Shown: positions 52,123 to 61,639 of the stretch, in pieces | Layout: each line of letters starts with the position of its first letter | Numbering within the stretch: the first letter of the stretch is position 1 | Source: Flavobacteriaceae bacterium PS02334 | GTDB lineage: Bacteria; Bacteroidota; Bacteroidia; Flavobacteriales; Flavobacteriaceae | Assembly: GCA_029959295.1 (NCBI GenBank) | Contig: JASCOH010000002.1 | Coordinates: 372,001 to 436,000 of the forward strand | Length of the DNA stretch: 64,000 nucleotides | Direction: 5' to 3' | Notes under the pieces: model-generated | What the model was told of the DNA's origin: nothing | Database searches by the model: none | The model's input: the letters and a program-made list of their open reading frames with translations, nothing else | Made by a program: the position numbers and the translations under genes

Positions 52123-52271
52123 TTTCATTTTTGTAAAATTATTTATAGGGCTTTCCATCAAAGCCTCCTTCTTTTAGCTTCGCCATTGACTACGGATCTA
52201 ATATGCTCCGTTTATGCCGGAAAGGCAAAAGATTCATTTATATAATATTCTTCTTGTTTATTAACAAATCG

Positions 52272-52316
52272 TTAAGACTGTTGCATCCCGTGATTTCTCG
52301 GATAAAAAAAATCTAA
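52272..52316 (+). promoter_or_regulatory. Candidate ECF promoter of fecR-receptor operon
   Basis: TTAAGACT (52272-52279), 9 bases, CGTGATTT (52289-52296), 12 bases, AATCTAAT (52309-52316). The same three blocks, with spacers one base longer each, occur at 56632-56678 and nowhere else I noticed. No TAnnTTTG element overlaps it. Confidence 0.55.
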
Positions 52317-52369
52317 TGTAATATAAGGGAATGATAGGGGATTTCCCAAAATATTAAAGAAATAGTAGG

Positions 52370-53245
52370 ATGAGGTCTAAAAAAGAAATCGAGGACAGTA
52401 TAAAGAAAAATTGGAATGAAACGCCTGGCAAAGGAATACTTTCAGAAGAAATTAGATTGAGAATGTGGAAGAATATCGAAAAAGCCACTATCCGCAGGAA
52501 GAAACGCACCTACCGATGGATCGCTGCCGCCTGCATAGCTTTTCTTTTGTCAGTTGCAGGATACCAGTCGCTGTTCTATACTTCTTTTTCATCTTCCAAA
52601 ACTATAGTTTCTACTAAAACTTTTCCACAAGATATACGCCTGCTTCGTTTGCCTGACGGTTCGAGAATTTGGGTAAACCAGAATACTGAAATTGAATATC
52701 CTGAACAATTTGCAAGTAATGAAAGGGTAATAAGCCTTAAAGGTGAAGCTTTTTTTGAAGTTGCAAGAGATACTTTAAGGCCATTTATTATAACTTCTGG
52801 TGAAATCAGGACAACAGTTCTTGGAACTTCTTTTAATGTAAAGGCTTATAAAGGCATAGCGCCCGAAGTGCATGTAAGAAGCGGGAAGGTAAAAGTGGAA
52901 AGCAGCCAAAATACCGTGTATCTGGAAAAAGGCTTTGCAGGAATATTTAATGCCGGCTCAAAAAAAATCAATAAGCAAAAAAGCGGCATTCTAGAGCCAG
53001 AATGGAAGAAAACACTGCTTGATGTTGACGGCATCACGCTAGAGCAGGTAATCGAAAAGCTTCAGCCAATACAGCCATTTATTGTAAAATATACCGATGA
53101 TAATTTAAAAAATCTAAGGATAAAAGGAACTCTTGATACCAGGCATGGACTTGCAGAAGTGCTGAAGACATTATCCTTTGCCTTGGGATTAGAAATCAAC
53201 CCAGTGGATAATGGTACCTACTCCATAAGTAAATTAAAGATCTAA
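52370..53245 (+). CDS. FecR-family anti-sigma factor
   Basis: 291 aa. Cytoplasmic N-terminus (1-55), one membrane helix (WIAAACIAFLLSVAGYQSLFY), periplasmic FecR domain (IRLLRLPDGSRIWVNQNTEIEYPEQF, VISLKGEAFFEVARD, RTTVLGTSFNVKAYKGIAPEVHVRSGKVKVES) and a DUF4974 end (ITLEQVIEKLQPIQPFIVKYTDDNLKNLRIKGTLDTRHGLAEVLKTLSFALGLEI). It holds the ECF sigma until the receptor's STN domain signals. The receptor gene starts 67 bases later. Confidence 0.94.
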   Translation: MRSKKEIEDSIKKNWNETPGKGILSEEIRLRMWKNIEKATIRRKKRTYRWIAAACIAFLLSVAGYQSLFYTSFSSSKTIVSTKTFPQDIRLLRLPDGSRIWVNQNTEIEYPEQFASNERVISLKGEAFFEVARDTLRPFIITSGEIRTTVLGTSFNVKAYKGIAPEVHVRSGKVKVESSQNTVYLEKGFAGIFNAGSKKINKQKSGILEPEWKKTLLDVDGITLEQVIEKLQPIQPFIVKYTDDNLKNLRIKGTLDTRHGLAEVLKTLSFALGLEINPVDNGTYSISKLKI

Positions 53246-53312
53246 AAAAATGCCTGATATGGCGCTACAATTACAATTTTATATTCAACCCAATAACTGC
53301 AAATTATCAATT

Positions 53313-56300
53313 ATGAACAACGCTTTTTCTAAGCAATCCTCCATTGCTATCCGGATTTTATTCTTTTGCCTGTTTTTCGGAACAACCATCTTAAGGGCAC
53401 AATCCGGAACTGTTTCGGTAGATTTCAAAAATGCTTCTCCAAAAGAGATTATCGAAAATCTAGAATCCCGTACGCCTTACAAATTTGTATACCAAAAAGA
53501 TATAAATCTCGATTCGCCTAGAATTACTCTTAAAAAGGAAAATGTTTCCATAGACGAGATGCTTAAGGAAATGCAATCCCTCACAAACCTCAATTTCATG
53601 AGAAATGAGAATAATATTGCCGTCATTAATAAGCCAAGCGTAAAAAAAAAGGGAAAGATAAGCGGAAAAACGGTTGACAATACCGGACTTTCCTTGCCTG
53701 GCGCCACTATTAAGCTGGTTGAGAATGGCCTGTCTGCAATTGCTGACAGTGACGGGAATTATTCCTTGGCCACAGAACCTGGAATTTACACTGTGGAAGC
53801 CAGTTATATGTCATACCAGACACAAAAAATTACCGGAGTCAAGGTTATAGAAAATAGCATCACGCCACTGAATATTGCTCTCAAGGAAGATGCTCAGTCA
53901 CTGGAAGAAGTAGTAATTACCCAGACTTATCAAAAAGCCACTGCTTCAACAGAGGGAATGCTTCTGGAACAAAAGAAAGCGGCCCAGTTCTCTGACGGAA
54001 TCTCAGCCGAGCAGATTGCTCGCACGCCAGACAAGGATGTTGGCGCATCTTTAAAACGCATAACAGGAGTAACTACAGTTGATGATAAATACGTAGTTGT
54101 CCGTTCCATGGGAGAACGATGGAACCAGGCGGTAATGGATGGGATAAATCTTCCCAGTACTGATGCTTACCAGCAGAATTTTGCCTTTGACATTATTCCG
54201 ACTGCGATGGTGGAAAGCATTGTAGTAAGCAAGACGGCTACGCCAGACATGAATGCCAATTTTGTCGGAGGATCTGTCGAGATTAGGACGAAAGCCATAC
54301 CTAAGGAAAACTTTACAATTTTTTCTGTAGGGACTTCCCACAACAGCCGAAGCACTTTCAAAGATCGTCTCACCAAACAGGAGGGAAGCAATGACTATCT
54401 CGGGTTTGATGACGGTACGAGAGATTACCCGACCGGATTGGCCGCCATCAGCCTGCCTGCCACCGAAGCTGAAGCTGCGCCTTTTTTAGATCAGTCTAAA
54501 AAGTTTACGCAAGACAATTTTACTACCTATAAAACCTACACCGCACCAGGAAACTCCCTGCAATTTGCCCTTGGGCGCTCCTATGACTTGAAAAATAACG
54601 GTCGATGGGGTTTCGTAGGCTCATTGATATTTAAAAATACCCAAGAGCAGTTAAAGATAGACCATACGGAAAGGGGACGCTTTATGGAAAACACTCTTTT
54701 TGTTCCAGAAGGCACCAGCGCAAGCACAGGCATTACCAAATATTCGGTCTTGGAACAATATGGCTTCAAAAATTCTGGCGCTTCCTATACTTTTAATTCC
54801 ACGCTTGGAGGTATGCTTAATGCAGGAATCCAAATAGGAAACCACCGCATTTCTGTCCGAAATACTTATATGCACATTTATGACAGCAAGCTTACTCAGA
54901 TTACGGGATGGGATCATTACGGCTCTTCTATTCCTTCTATAATTGAGGGAGGCGATCTTGCGTTCACGCAGGAAACCAGCTATCCTATCTACCAAAACCT
55001 CCTGCAAAATAAGATAGAAGGCAACCACCGTTTCAATAAATTGGAAGCCAATTGGTTTGCTTCTTACAATCTGATTTCTAAAGATACCAAAGATGCCACT
55101 TTTCTGCAGTCTTACCGTAAAAAAGTAGGAGATGATGTTCTGCTGTATAACATGGTATATAACAACGGTGGAAAATATCCAATGAGCCGTGGCTATTATA
55201 CCAATGACGAGACTGACTATAATTGGGGTTTCAATGCCAGCTATGCTTTTGACTTTGGAATTTTTCGCAATAGCATCAAGGCAGGATATTTTGGCAGCTA
55301 TAAAGAAGCATCCAACCGCCAAGAAGATGCTTCGCTTCGGTCAGTCGGACACAATGAAACGGAAATCAATATTCCTATTTCTCAATTGCTAGACGGGTCG
55401 CACTATAATTGGGGTGGTTATGGCTGGCAGAATTTAGGATATTATGGCAATGAATATGCAGGTATAGTCAAGGCACATGCGCCTTTCCTGATGTTTGATA
55501 ATAAGATAACAGATTATGTCCGCCTGGTTTGGGGAATGAGAGCAGAAAGCTATGTTTATACGCAGGTTTCAAGCCAGGCCAGCAATCCTGGAGATTTTGA
55601 AGCAGAACAGAAGGACGACCAAAAGTGGCAGTATCTTCCGTCGGCAAGCTTGATAGTCAGTCCCACTTCAAAGATGAATATACGTCTTGGTTATAGCAAG
55701 TCGGTATTGCGCCCCCAATTTTCTGAGCGTCTGAAGATTCCTTATTTCGATCCTGTCCGTTCGGCCTATATATTGAATTGGACAGATGGAATAGTATCCT
55801 CTGTAGCAGAAAATTATGACTTTAAATTCGAATGGTTTCCTTCAATGGGCGAGATTCTATCTTTTGGCATATACAGCAAAAATATCATGGATCCGATTGA
55901 GGCGGTGACACAAATACAAAGCGAAGGTACCCGCTATATCTTTAATACCAACTCGCACAGTGCCAAGCTTAACGGTGTTGAACTCGAGGTCTATAAAAAC
56001 TTATCTTTTCTTGGCGAAGGTGAAATTTTGCAGCACCTATTTGTCTTGGGGAATGCAGCCTTTAACGATACTAAAGTCACTTCCTTCGTCAATCTGGACG
56101 GCTCGGGAGGGCTCTATAAAGCAGATCGTCCACTTTATGGGCAATCGGCTTATACTTATAATTTAGGTATAGAGTATGCTGGCGAACGCATGGGCTTCGG
56201 GATTCGCCATAATGCTTCTGGCGACCAGTATATACAGGTAGGCTTTGATTATATAGCAGAAGAAATCCGCATGCCTTATGCGACTACTGACGCCCAAGTA

Positions 56301-56561
56301 AGCTATAAATTTTTCAAGGAGAAGAACTTCGAATTGAAGTGCGGGATAAAAAATCTTTTTGACACTCCTATCGAAACATATAACAATTTTAACAGCTATA
56401 TGGGAAAAGTGAAGGAAGGATATGAATATGGAGACAATCCTCGAGACCGCTATACATTAGTGTCAGGCGCTACCAAACATTATGATGAAGGCATCGACAG
56501 GGTTTTATACAAAGCTTGGAATGGCAGAACGATAAGCCTGACCGTTAATTATAATTTTTAA
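53313..56561 (+). CDS. STN-domain TonB-dependent receptor
   Basis: 1082 aa from ATG 53313, where the signal peptide starts (IRILFFCLFFGTTILRAQ). Order: STN signalling domain (about 30-110; VSVDFKNASPKEIIENLESRTPYKFVYQKDINL), carboxypeptidase-like domain (ISGKTVDNTGLSLPGATIKL), plug (ARTPDKDVGASLKRITGVTTVDDKYVVVRSMGERWNQAVMDGINLPSTDAYQQNFAFDIIPTAMVESI) and a long beta-barrel ending RTISLTVNYNF. The plug is of the polysaccharide/organic-ligand receptor type. Co-operonic with fecR, no SusD follows. Substrate unknown. Confidence 0.94.
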   Translation: MNNAFSKQSSIAIRILFFCLFFGTTILRAQSGTVSVDFKNASPKEIIENLESRTPYKFVYQKDINLDSPRITLKKENVSIDEMLKEMQSLTNLNFMRNENNIAVINKPSVKKKGKISGKTVDNTGLSLPGATIKLVENGLSAIADSDGNYSLATEPGIYTVEASYMSYQTQKITGVKVIENSITPLNIALKEDAQSLEEVVITQTYQKATASTEGMLLEQKKAAQFSDGISAEQIARTPDKDVGASLKRITGVTTVDDKYVVVRSMGERWNQAVMDGINLPSTDAYQQNFAFDIIPTAMVESIVVSKTATPDMNANFVGGSVEIRTKAIPKENFTIFSVGTSHNSRSTFKDRLTKQEGSNDYLGFDDGTRDYPTGLAAISLPATEAEAAPFLDQSKKFTQDNFTTYKTYTAPGNSLQFALGRSYDLKNNGRWGFVGSLIFKNTQEQLKIDHTERGRFMENTLFVPEGTSASTGITKYSVLEQYGFKNSGASYTFNSTLGGMLNAGIQIGNHRISVRNTYMHIYDSKLTQITGWDHYGSSIPSIIEGGDLAFTQETSYPIYQNLLQNKIEGNHRFNKLEANWFASYNLISKDTKDATFLQSYRKKVGDDVLLYNMVYNNGGKYPMSRGYYTNDETDYNWGFNASYAFDFGIFRNSIKAGYFGSYKEASNRQEDASLRSVGHNETEINIPISQLLDGSHYNWGGYGWQNLGYYGNEYAGIVKAHAPFLMFDNKITDYVRLVWGMRAESYVYTQVSSQASNPGDFEAEQKDDQKWQYLPSASLIVSPTSKMNIRLGYSKSVLRPQFSERLKIPYFDPVRSAYILNWTDGIVSSVAENYDFKFEWFPSMGEILSFGIYSKNIMDPIEAVTQIQSEGTRYIFNTNSHSAKLNGVELEVYKNLSFLGEGEILQHLFVLGNAAFNDTKVTSFVNLDGSGGLYKADRPLYGQSAYTYNLGIEYAGERMGFGIRHNASGDQYIQVGFDYIAEEIRMPYATTDAQVSYKFFKEKNFELKCGIKNLFDTPIETYNNFNSYMGKVKEGYEYGDNPRDRYTLVSGATKHYDEGIDRVLYKAWNGRTISLTVNYNF

Positions 56562-56631
56562 TTGCTATTTGATGAAGGGCTTGTCAATGTAAATTTTACT
56601 TTCAAAAGCAACTCTTAAAATTAAGAAACCA

Positions 56632-56678
56632 TTAAGACTATAGCCCTAGCGTGATTTTTTTTGAAAGAAAAATCTAAT
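56632..56678 (+). promoter_or_regulatory. Candidate ECF promoter of the lipoprotein operon
   Basis: TTAAGACT (56632-56639), 10 bases, CGTGATTT (56650-56657), 13 bases, AATCTAAT (56671-56678): the same three blocks as in front of fecR. Confidence 0.55.
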
Positions 56679-57078
56679 AGATATAGAAGTACATCATGAA
56701 CTGTTTTGCGGCCGGAAACAATTTGTGAATTTAGATTTGTGTTCTTTGAAAAACTGCAAGCAATCGATAAAATGTCTCCGGCTTATGGAATCTTCTCTCC
56801 AAATCTACCATCGTAAGAACGAATATAAAAGGTAACTCAAGATTTATCATGTCCCGAGGCATTTGTGTTTGCTTGCATTTTAAATGTCCAGACACTGCTC
56901 TTTCACATAGTTAACCCTGAAAGTGAAAGCAGGAAATCAGGGATTGCGACTCATGCGGTAAACTGAGGAGCAAATTAGGAAACTTTACCAAAAGCGAAAG
57001 ACCCAAGGGAAGAAAATTTGCTGCTCTCCCCAAAGGCCTCTAAAATTAATGCAGCAATATAATTAAAATTTAATTATC
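56679..57078 (+). other. Long structured leader of the lipoprotein operon
   Basis: About 400 bases without a reading frame between the candidate promoter and the ATG at 57079. Inverted repeats: CTTTCAC...GTGAAAG (around 56899-56928), CCCTG...CAGGG overlapping it, and AGCAAATT...AATTTGCT (around 56971-57025). No match to cobalamin, TPP or other riboswitch consensus I can recall. It could be a regulatory leader or a separate small RNA. Confidence 0.45.
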
Positions 57079-58419
57079 ATGAAAAAAATATTTTTGCTGG
57101 TAATGGCAGCCGCTGGTTTGTACTCCTGCCAAAACGATGATGTTGCTACTACTGATTCTTCTTTTGCGATGAAAGCTTCTGGAGCAGATTATAATGTATG
57201 TTCTCCAGCATTGCTTGACACTATCGTGAGCGGTGATCTTACTGCTGCAAATGGCCCTCACGTTTGGACCAAAGACCGAGTATGGACAATCAGAGGCGTA
57301 CTTCGCGTAAAAGGAACAACGCTTAAAATCAACCCAGGAACATTTATAAAGGCAGACCCAACACTTACTACAGGCGCAAACGGAGTTTTAGTTATCACTA
57401 AAGATGCTCAGATTAACGCAGTAGGAACGCCAACCGAGCCAATTGTTTTTACTAGCTGGAAACTTTTAGATTGCAATGCTGCTAACGCACCTGCACCAGG
57501 AGATTTTGGTGGCGTGGTATTGCTAGGAAATGCTCCTGTAAATACAGGTTCTGTTACTAATATAATTGAAGGATTAGGAGACCAGCCGAATCCAGAAGAT
57601 TTTTATTTCGGAGGTTCTACTTCTGGACATGATGCCGGTAGCTTGCAATACGTGCGTATCGAATATGGCGGAAGAAAATTAACTCCTGACGTAGAAATCA
57701 ACGGATTGACATTTGGAGGAGTAGGAAATGCAGGCTTGAATGTAAATACTACTAAAATTCACCATATCCAAGTAACTTATGGTACTGATGATTCTTATGA
57801 ATGGTTTGGTGGTACTGTAAATGCAAGAAATCTGGTTTCATTTGCTCCAGAAGATGATAATTTTGATTTTGACTGGGGTTTTGCAGGTTCTATCAATTAT
57901 GCCTTGGCTTTGGCAGATAGAAATTCTACGCACAGCTTAAGTGGCGGTAATCCAGATTCAAATGGAATTGAATTGGATAACGATGCTGCGGGTTCTGGCA
58001 ACACTCCATTTACAAGACCTATTATCAATCACTTGTCTGTGATAGGCGTAAGTTCTGCAGATGCGGGTTCGTATGAAAACGGTATACACGTAAGAAGAAA
58101 CGGACGCATAACATTGCTAAACTCAACAGTTGCAGGTTATGGTGTTGACGCACTTCCAAACAGATTTGCTATTAATATAGAAAACCCTTCGTTAGCTGCA
58201 AACAGCTCATTTAACAATGTTGGGGTAAATTCTTATAGAACATCTCCTTTTACATTTCCAAGTTCAATTACGAATGTAACAGAAGCGACTAGTACTAATT
58301 TCGGAATGGGACAGCCATTTTTTAATGTTGGAACTCTAAATTTTGCTGGCGCTACCAATGGTGCATTTGTAGATGGAACAGCATGGATTGACAACTGGAC
58401 TAAATTCAACAATTTCTAA
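57079..58419 (+). CDS. Beta-helix-like surface lipoprotein
   Basis: 446 aa. Lipobox MAAAGLYSC (Cys17), followed by an acidic linker. The mature part has repeating units such as WTIRGVLRVKGTTLKINPGTFIKADPTL, GVLVITKDAQINAVGTPTEPIVFTSWKLL, GGVVLLGNAPVNTG and LQYVRIEYGGRKLTPDVEINGLTFGGVGN, which suggest a right-handed beta-helix. Proteins of this kind are often encoded next to TonB-dependent receptors. Ligand binding at the surface with the receptor is inferred. It heads an operon with the T9SS gene. Confidence 0.8.
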   Translation: MKKIFLLVMAAAGLYSCQNDDVATTDSSFAMKASGADYNVCSPALLDTIVSGDLTAANGPHVWTKDRVWTIRGVLRVKGTTLKINPGTFIKADPTLTTGANGVLVITKDAQINAVGTPTEPIVFTSWKLLDCNAANAPAPGDFGGVVLLGNAPVNTGSVTNIIEGLGDQPNPEDFYFGGSTSGHDAGSLQYVRIEYGGRKLTPDVEINGLTFGGVGNAGLNVNTTKIHHIQVTYGTDDSYEWFGGTVNARNLVSFAPEDDNFDFDWGFAGSINYALALADRNSTHSLSGGNPDSNGIELDNDAAGSGNTPFTRPIINHLSVIGVSSADAGSYENGIHVRRNGRITLLNSTVAGYGVDALPNRFAINIENPSLAANSSFNNVGVNSYRTSPFTFPSSITNVTEATSTNFGMGQPFFNVGTLNFAGATNGAFVDGTAWIDNWTKFNNF

Positions 58420-58429
58420 AATAAAAATT

Positions 58430-58466
58430 CAGCTTGGCTAGATTAATATCCGGCCAAGCTTTTTAA
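58430..58466 (+). terminator. Terminator-like hairpin after the lipoprotein gene
   Basis: AGCTTGGCTAG and CCGGCCAAGCTTTTT form a stem (GCTTGGC/GCCAAGC) followed by T4. It lies in the 58-base gap before the T9SS gene and may only partly terminate. Confidence 0.65.
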
Positions 58467-58477
58467 CTTTTTTAAAC

Positions 58478-59338
58478 ATGAAAAAAATTATCATTCTTAC
58501 CTTTTTACTTTTTACTGTCTGCACGCAGGCGCAACTGGAAATTGCTTCTTGGGATTTTCAAAATGGCGGCGATATTAGTGAATGGACCATTGCAGACAAT
58601 GATGCTGTAAACGGATCAACTTGGGCTTTGCGAGATAATTACTACTCTGCAATTATGGGCGCAGCACCCATTAATGTCTTAAGCTTAAATAATTTAGGAG
58701 GACCTGGTTTTGCAGATGAATGGGCGATATTGCCTGTCCAAGATTTATCTTTTTATTCAGGAACACACTTAAATCTAGACTATCTAAAAGGTTTTTTTGA
58801 GGCAGAATCTGACATGCAGCTTTTGCTTTATGCTTTTGTTTCCGAAAACACGCCTACTGTGGCAAATTTTCTGACAAGCACGCCAATAGCAACAATAACT
58901 TTGATTGGAGATTTTAATGATCCTCCGCTTGAAGTGCCGTTGGTTGTGAATATTCCAGCAACGTATAATGTTGCAAACGTACATTTTGCACTAGTTTATA
59001 AATGGTCGCCAACTGGAGAAGGAGCGCCAAGTGCCGCACTTGAATTAACCAAAGTTGCAATTACAGCCGACCAAGTATTGGACATAAAAGATGCAGCTGT
59101 CCGTACAAATACAAAAATTAAGCAAAATCCTGTTTCAGAAACGCTGCGATTTAATTTAGGCAATGCAGTCAGTGCTGCTGGCTTGAGCATAAAGCTGTAC
59201 AATTTCAGCGGCATGATGGTTAAGGAATCTAAGTATGACGAAGCGGGCATTTCTGTAAGTGACCTGTCAGCCGGTGCCTATTTTGCAGTGCTTAATGACG
59301 GAGCTTCCATAGAAAGGTTGAAGTTTATCAAAAAATAA
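58478..59338 (+). CDS. Secreted protein with choice-of-anchor-like and T9SS sorting domains
   Basis: 286 aa. Signal peptide (TFLLFTVCTQAQ), then a jelly-roll-like domain (LEIASWDFQNGGDISEWTIADNDAVNGSTWALR...FADEWAILPVQDLSFYSGTHLNLDYLKGFF), similar to choice-of-anchor/cleaved-adhesin-like domains. C-terminal T9SS type A sorting domain (KQNPVSETLRFNLG...GLSIKLYNFSGMMVKES...LSAGAYFAVLNDG). Exported to the cell surface or medium. Binding partner unknown. Confidence 0.85.
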   Translation: MKKIIILTFLLFTVCTQAQLEIASWDFQNGGDISEWTIADNDAVNGSTWALRDNYYSAIMGAAPINVLSLNNLGGPGFADEWAILPVQDLSFYSGTHLNLDYLKGFFEAESDMQLLLYAFVSENTPTVANFLTSTPIATITLIGDFNDPPLEVPLVVNIPATYNVANVHFALVYKWSPTGEGAPSAALELTKVAITADQVLDIKDAAVRTNTKIKQNPVSETLRFNLGNAVSAAGLSIKLYNFSGMMVKESKYDEAGISVSDLSAGAYFAVLNDGASIERLKFIKK

Positions 59339-59407
59339 TACCTCTTAGCATTAAGAAATAATAAAAATAATACCTGCAAATAGTTGCAATACATTTTAAA
59401 TATTGAC

Positions 59408-60178
59408 ATGAAAGAAATATTCAATACTATGTTTCTCTTTACCCTTCTCGCCGTTACTGGTAGTTGTTCTAATGAGGATATGATTCCTGTAAACGGCGAG
59501 CAGAAGGCAGGAAAAGTAGTAATAAGAAGCTATAATGCGCTTCAAGATTCCCTGCAAATTGTAGTAAATGGAAAACCTCTCGAAATAGGCAACCATGATG
59601 CATTTGTAAAGAGAATTGTAAAAGATTATGAATTTGTCTTTTACGACAATCAAGAAAAGAATATAGAAATAATAAATAAGGTGACTCGAGAAAAATTGCA
59701 TTCTTATAATTTTTCTCCGCATTTTCCAGTAGACACTCTTTCTTTTTATCATAAGGATGGAATGTGGATAGACGATGTCCTTGCCAGCAAGCCAGGAACA
59801 TTAAGTGCTGCTGGCCGCACAGGCTACCGATTTATTTTTCCAACAATGAACAGGTATTCCAACAGTGGGTATGACGGACCTGTTGATGCTATTATAAGAA
59901 AAGTAAACGGGCAATTAATGGGAATTGCAGAAAATATTACAAAAGAAAATTTTAGCCCTTTTGTTGAGTTTGCCTATGGCGCTCCCCCGATATTGCAGGT
60001 AGAATTGGTAAAGCATGGCACCCAGGAATCTTATATAAATGGACAGCAGGTAATCATACAGATGGTAATGCAAAATAACAAGTCGAGGCTGATCGTTCTT
60101 GATGAGAAAGCAAATGTTGATGGCAGTTTCTCAGGTGTTGATGGCACTATCAATTTGGCAGACTATTTTGACTTTTAA
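59408..60178 (+). CDS. Hypothetical lipoprotein of the receptor locus
   Basis: 256 aa from ATG 59408. Lipobox LLAVTGSC (Cys20). The mature protein is beta-rich: GKVVIRSYNALQDSLQIVVNGKPLEIG, YEFVFYDNQEKNIEIINKVTRE, AAGRTGYRFIFPTMNRYSNSGYDGPVDAIIRKVNGQ. No family recognised. Position between a T9SS gene and an S41 protease suggests a role in the same envelope system. Confidence 0.8.
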   Translation: MKEIFNTMFLFTLLAVTGSCSNEDMIPVNGEQKAGKVVIRSYNALQDSLQIVVNGKPLEIGNHDAFVKRIVKDYEFVFYDNQEKNIEIINKVTREKLHSYNFSPHFPVDTLSFYHKDGMWIDDVLASKPGTLSAAGRTGYRFIFPTMNRYSNSGYDGPVDAIIRKVNGQLMGIAENITKENFSPFVEFAYGAPPILQVELVKHGTQESYINGQQVIIQMVMQNNKSRLIVLDEKANVDGSFSGVDGTINLADYFDF

Positions 60179-60234
60179 GGAAGCTGAAATGTCTAGTAAT
60201 TCTTTTTAGTACTATATATTTTTAAAATGTACAA

Positions 60235-61590
60235 ATGAAAAAGTATCATTTATTTTCTATAATAATATCCTTTTTTGCCCTAGGATTTTTGGCTGTCAGT
60301 TGCACCAGTGATGACAGCCCAGAAATCTACAAGGAAGATACTAATGAATATGTAAATCAGTGGATATACCAGCAGATGAAGCGTTACTACTATTGGAATG
60401 AGAATATTTCAGACGAAGGAAACCTTTCGCTGCATCCGAAAGAATATTTCTCAAGCTTGGTGCATCCGAATGACCGGTTCTCATATGCGCTTCTGCCTTC
60501 CATGCCCGGTACATTTCCTAAAAGTATCAGAGGCTCATTTGGGTTTGACATCACCTTTGTCGAGCATCAGGGACAGGTTTATGGCACTATTCTTTATGTA
60601 CTTTCTGATTCTCCCGCCTATCGGAATGGACTTAAAAGAGGAAAATTTATAAAATCGATCAGCGGTATTGCATTGAACCATGAGAATTATGAGAGACTCT
60701 ATAAGGATCTGACTACTGCTAATCGAGCAGAATTGCAGGTAGTGGAATATAATGGAACTATGTTTTCTTCTCCTGTCAGTGTCAGCATACCCGAAGGGAT
60801 TACGCTACTGCAACCTGTCATAAAACGCATTATTTTGCAAGGGAATGACAGGATTGGCTATCTCGAAATTCCGCATTTTGATGTCGGACTGTCGCGTTCG
60901 CTGCTTCAGGCTTTCCAAGAATTTAAAAGCCAGTCTGTAAATAAGGTTGTTTTGGATCTTCGCTACAATGGCGGTGGCGACATTTCTTCTGCAACAGCGC
61001 TTGGCATCCTGCTGGCGCCAAATATACAGCCTGATGATTTGTTTATCAAGTTTAAAGGGAATAACAATGGAGGAACAATATCCCAATCTTTCAGGCAATC
61101 CTTAGAGATGAATGAATCGCAGGTTACCTTCCAAGAGCTCAGAAATGCGCATCCAGAAATCCGGAAGATATATATCCTTTGTGGAAGGCACACTGCATCG
61201 GCATCTGAAATAATAATCAATAATCTCAAGCCATACATGGATGTGGTTACGATTGGAGAAAAAACAACAGGAAAGGATGTTGCAGGTTTTCCTATCGAAG
61301 ACGACAGGATTCCGGGTCAGCCAGGATGGATTTTGTACCCGTCAATTTATAAGCTATACAACGCAAGCAATGTCGGAGGCTATTCTGAAGGGATTGTTCC
61401 AACAATAACCTTAGATGAATTGCAGCAGGCCGAGATTTTTCCTTTGGGCGATCCAAATGAAATTTTGTTGAGCAGAGCTCTCAATGCAATTTCTTTGAAC
61501 GGTCGCATCGGCAACACCCCTGAAATGCAAGTGCTTCTAAAACAACCCATAAATTTCGACGCTGACCCTCTGCTGTATGTAAATCCTTGA
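60235..61590 (+). CDS. S41-family peptidase lipoprotein
   Basis: 451 aa. Lipobox FLAVSC (near 23). N-terminal S41 domain (EYVNQWIYQQMKRYYYWNENISDEGNLSLHPKEYFSSLVHPNDRFSY), a PDZ domain (VYGTILYVLSDSPAYRNGLKRGKFIKSISG) and the S41 core: IGYLEIPHFDV, KVVLDLRYNGGGDISSATALGILLAPN, catalytic Ser in CGRHTASASEIIINNLKP and Lys in GEKTTGKDVAG. C-terminal-processing type protease acting in the envelope. Target not known. Confidence 0.93.
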   Translation: MKKYHLFSIIISFFALGFLAVSCTSDDSPEIYKEDTNEYVNQWIYQQMKRYYYWNENISDEGNLSLHPKEYFSSLVHPNDRFSYALLPSMPGTFPKSIRGSFGFDITFVEHQGQVYGTILYVLSDSPAYRNGLKRGKFIKSISGIALNHENYERLYKDLTTANRAELQVVEYNGTMFSSPVSVSIPEGITLLQPVIKRIILQGNDRIGYLEIPHFDVGLSRSLLQAFQEFKSQSVNKVVLDLRYNGGGDISSATALGILLAPNIQPDDLFIKFKGNNNGGTISQSFRQSLEMNESQVTFQELRNAHPEIRKIYILCGRHTASASEIIINNLKPYMDVVTIGEKTTGKDVAGFPIEDDRIPGQPGWILYPSIYKLYNASNVGGYSEGIVPTITLDELQQAEIFPLGDPNEILLSRALNAISLNGRIGNTPEMQVLLKQPINFDADPLLYVNP

Positions 61591-61639
61591 TTTCAGCAAA
61601 CATTTATCCATTAGGCTAGAATCTTACAATTACCATAAA

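Noticed and set aside
54651-55322. 223-codon minus-strand frame inside the receptor gene
   Set aside because: Antisense of a well-supported TonB-dependent receptor barrel; no promoter or family features.
56679-57078. Known riboswitch in the lipoprotein leader
   Set aside because: I looked for cobalamin, TPP and c-di-GMP type signatures and found none convincing; listed only as a structured leader.
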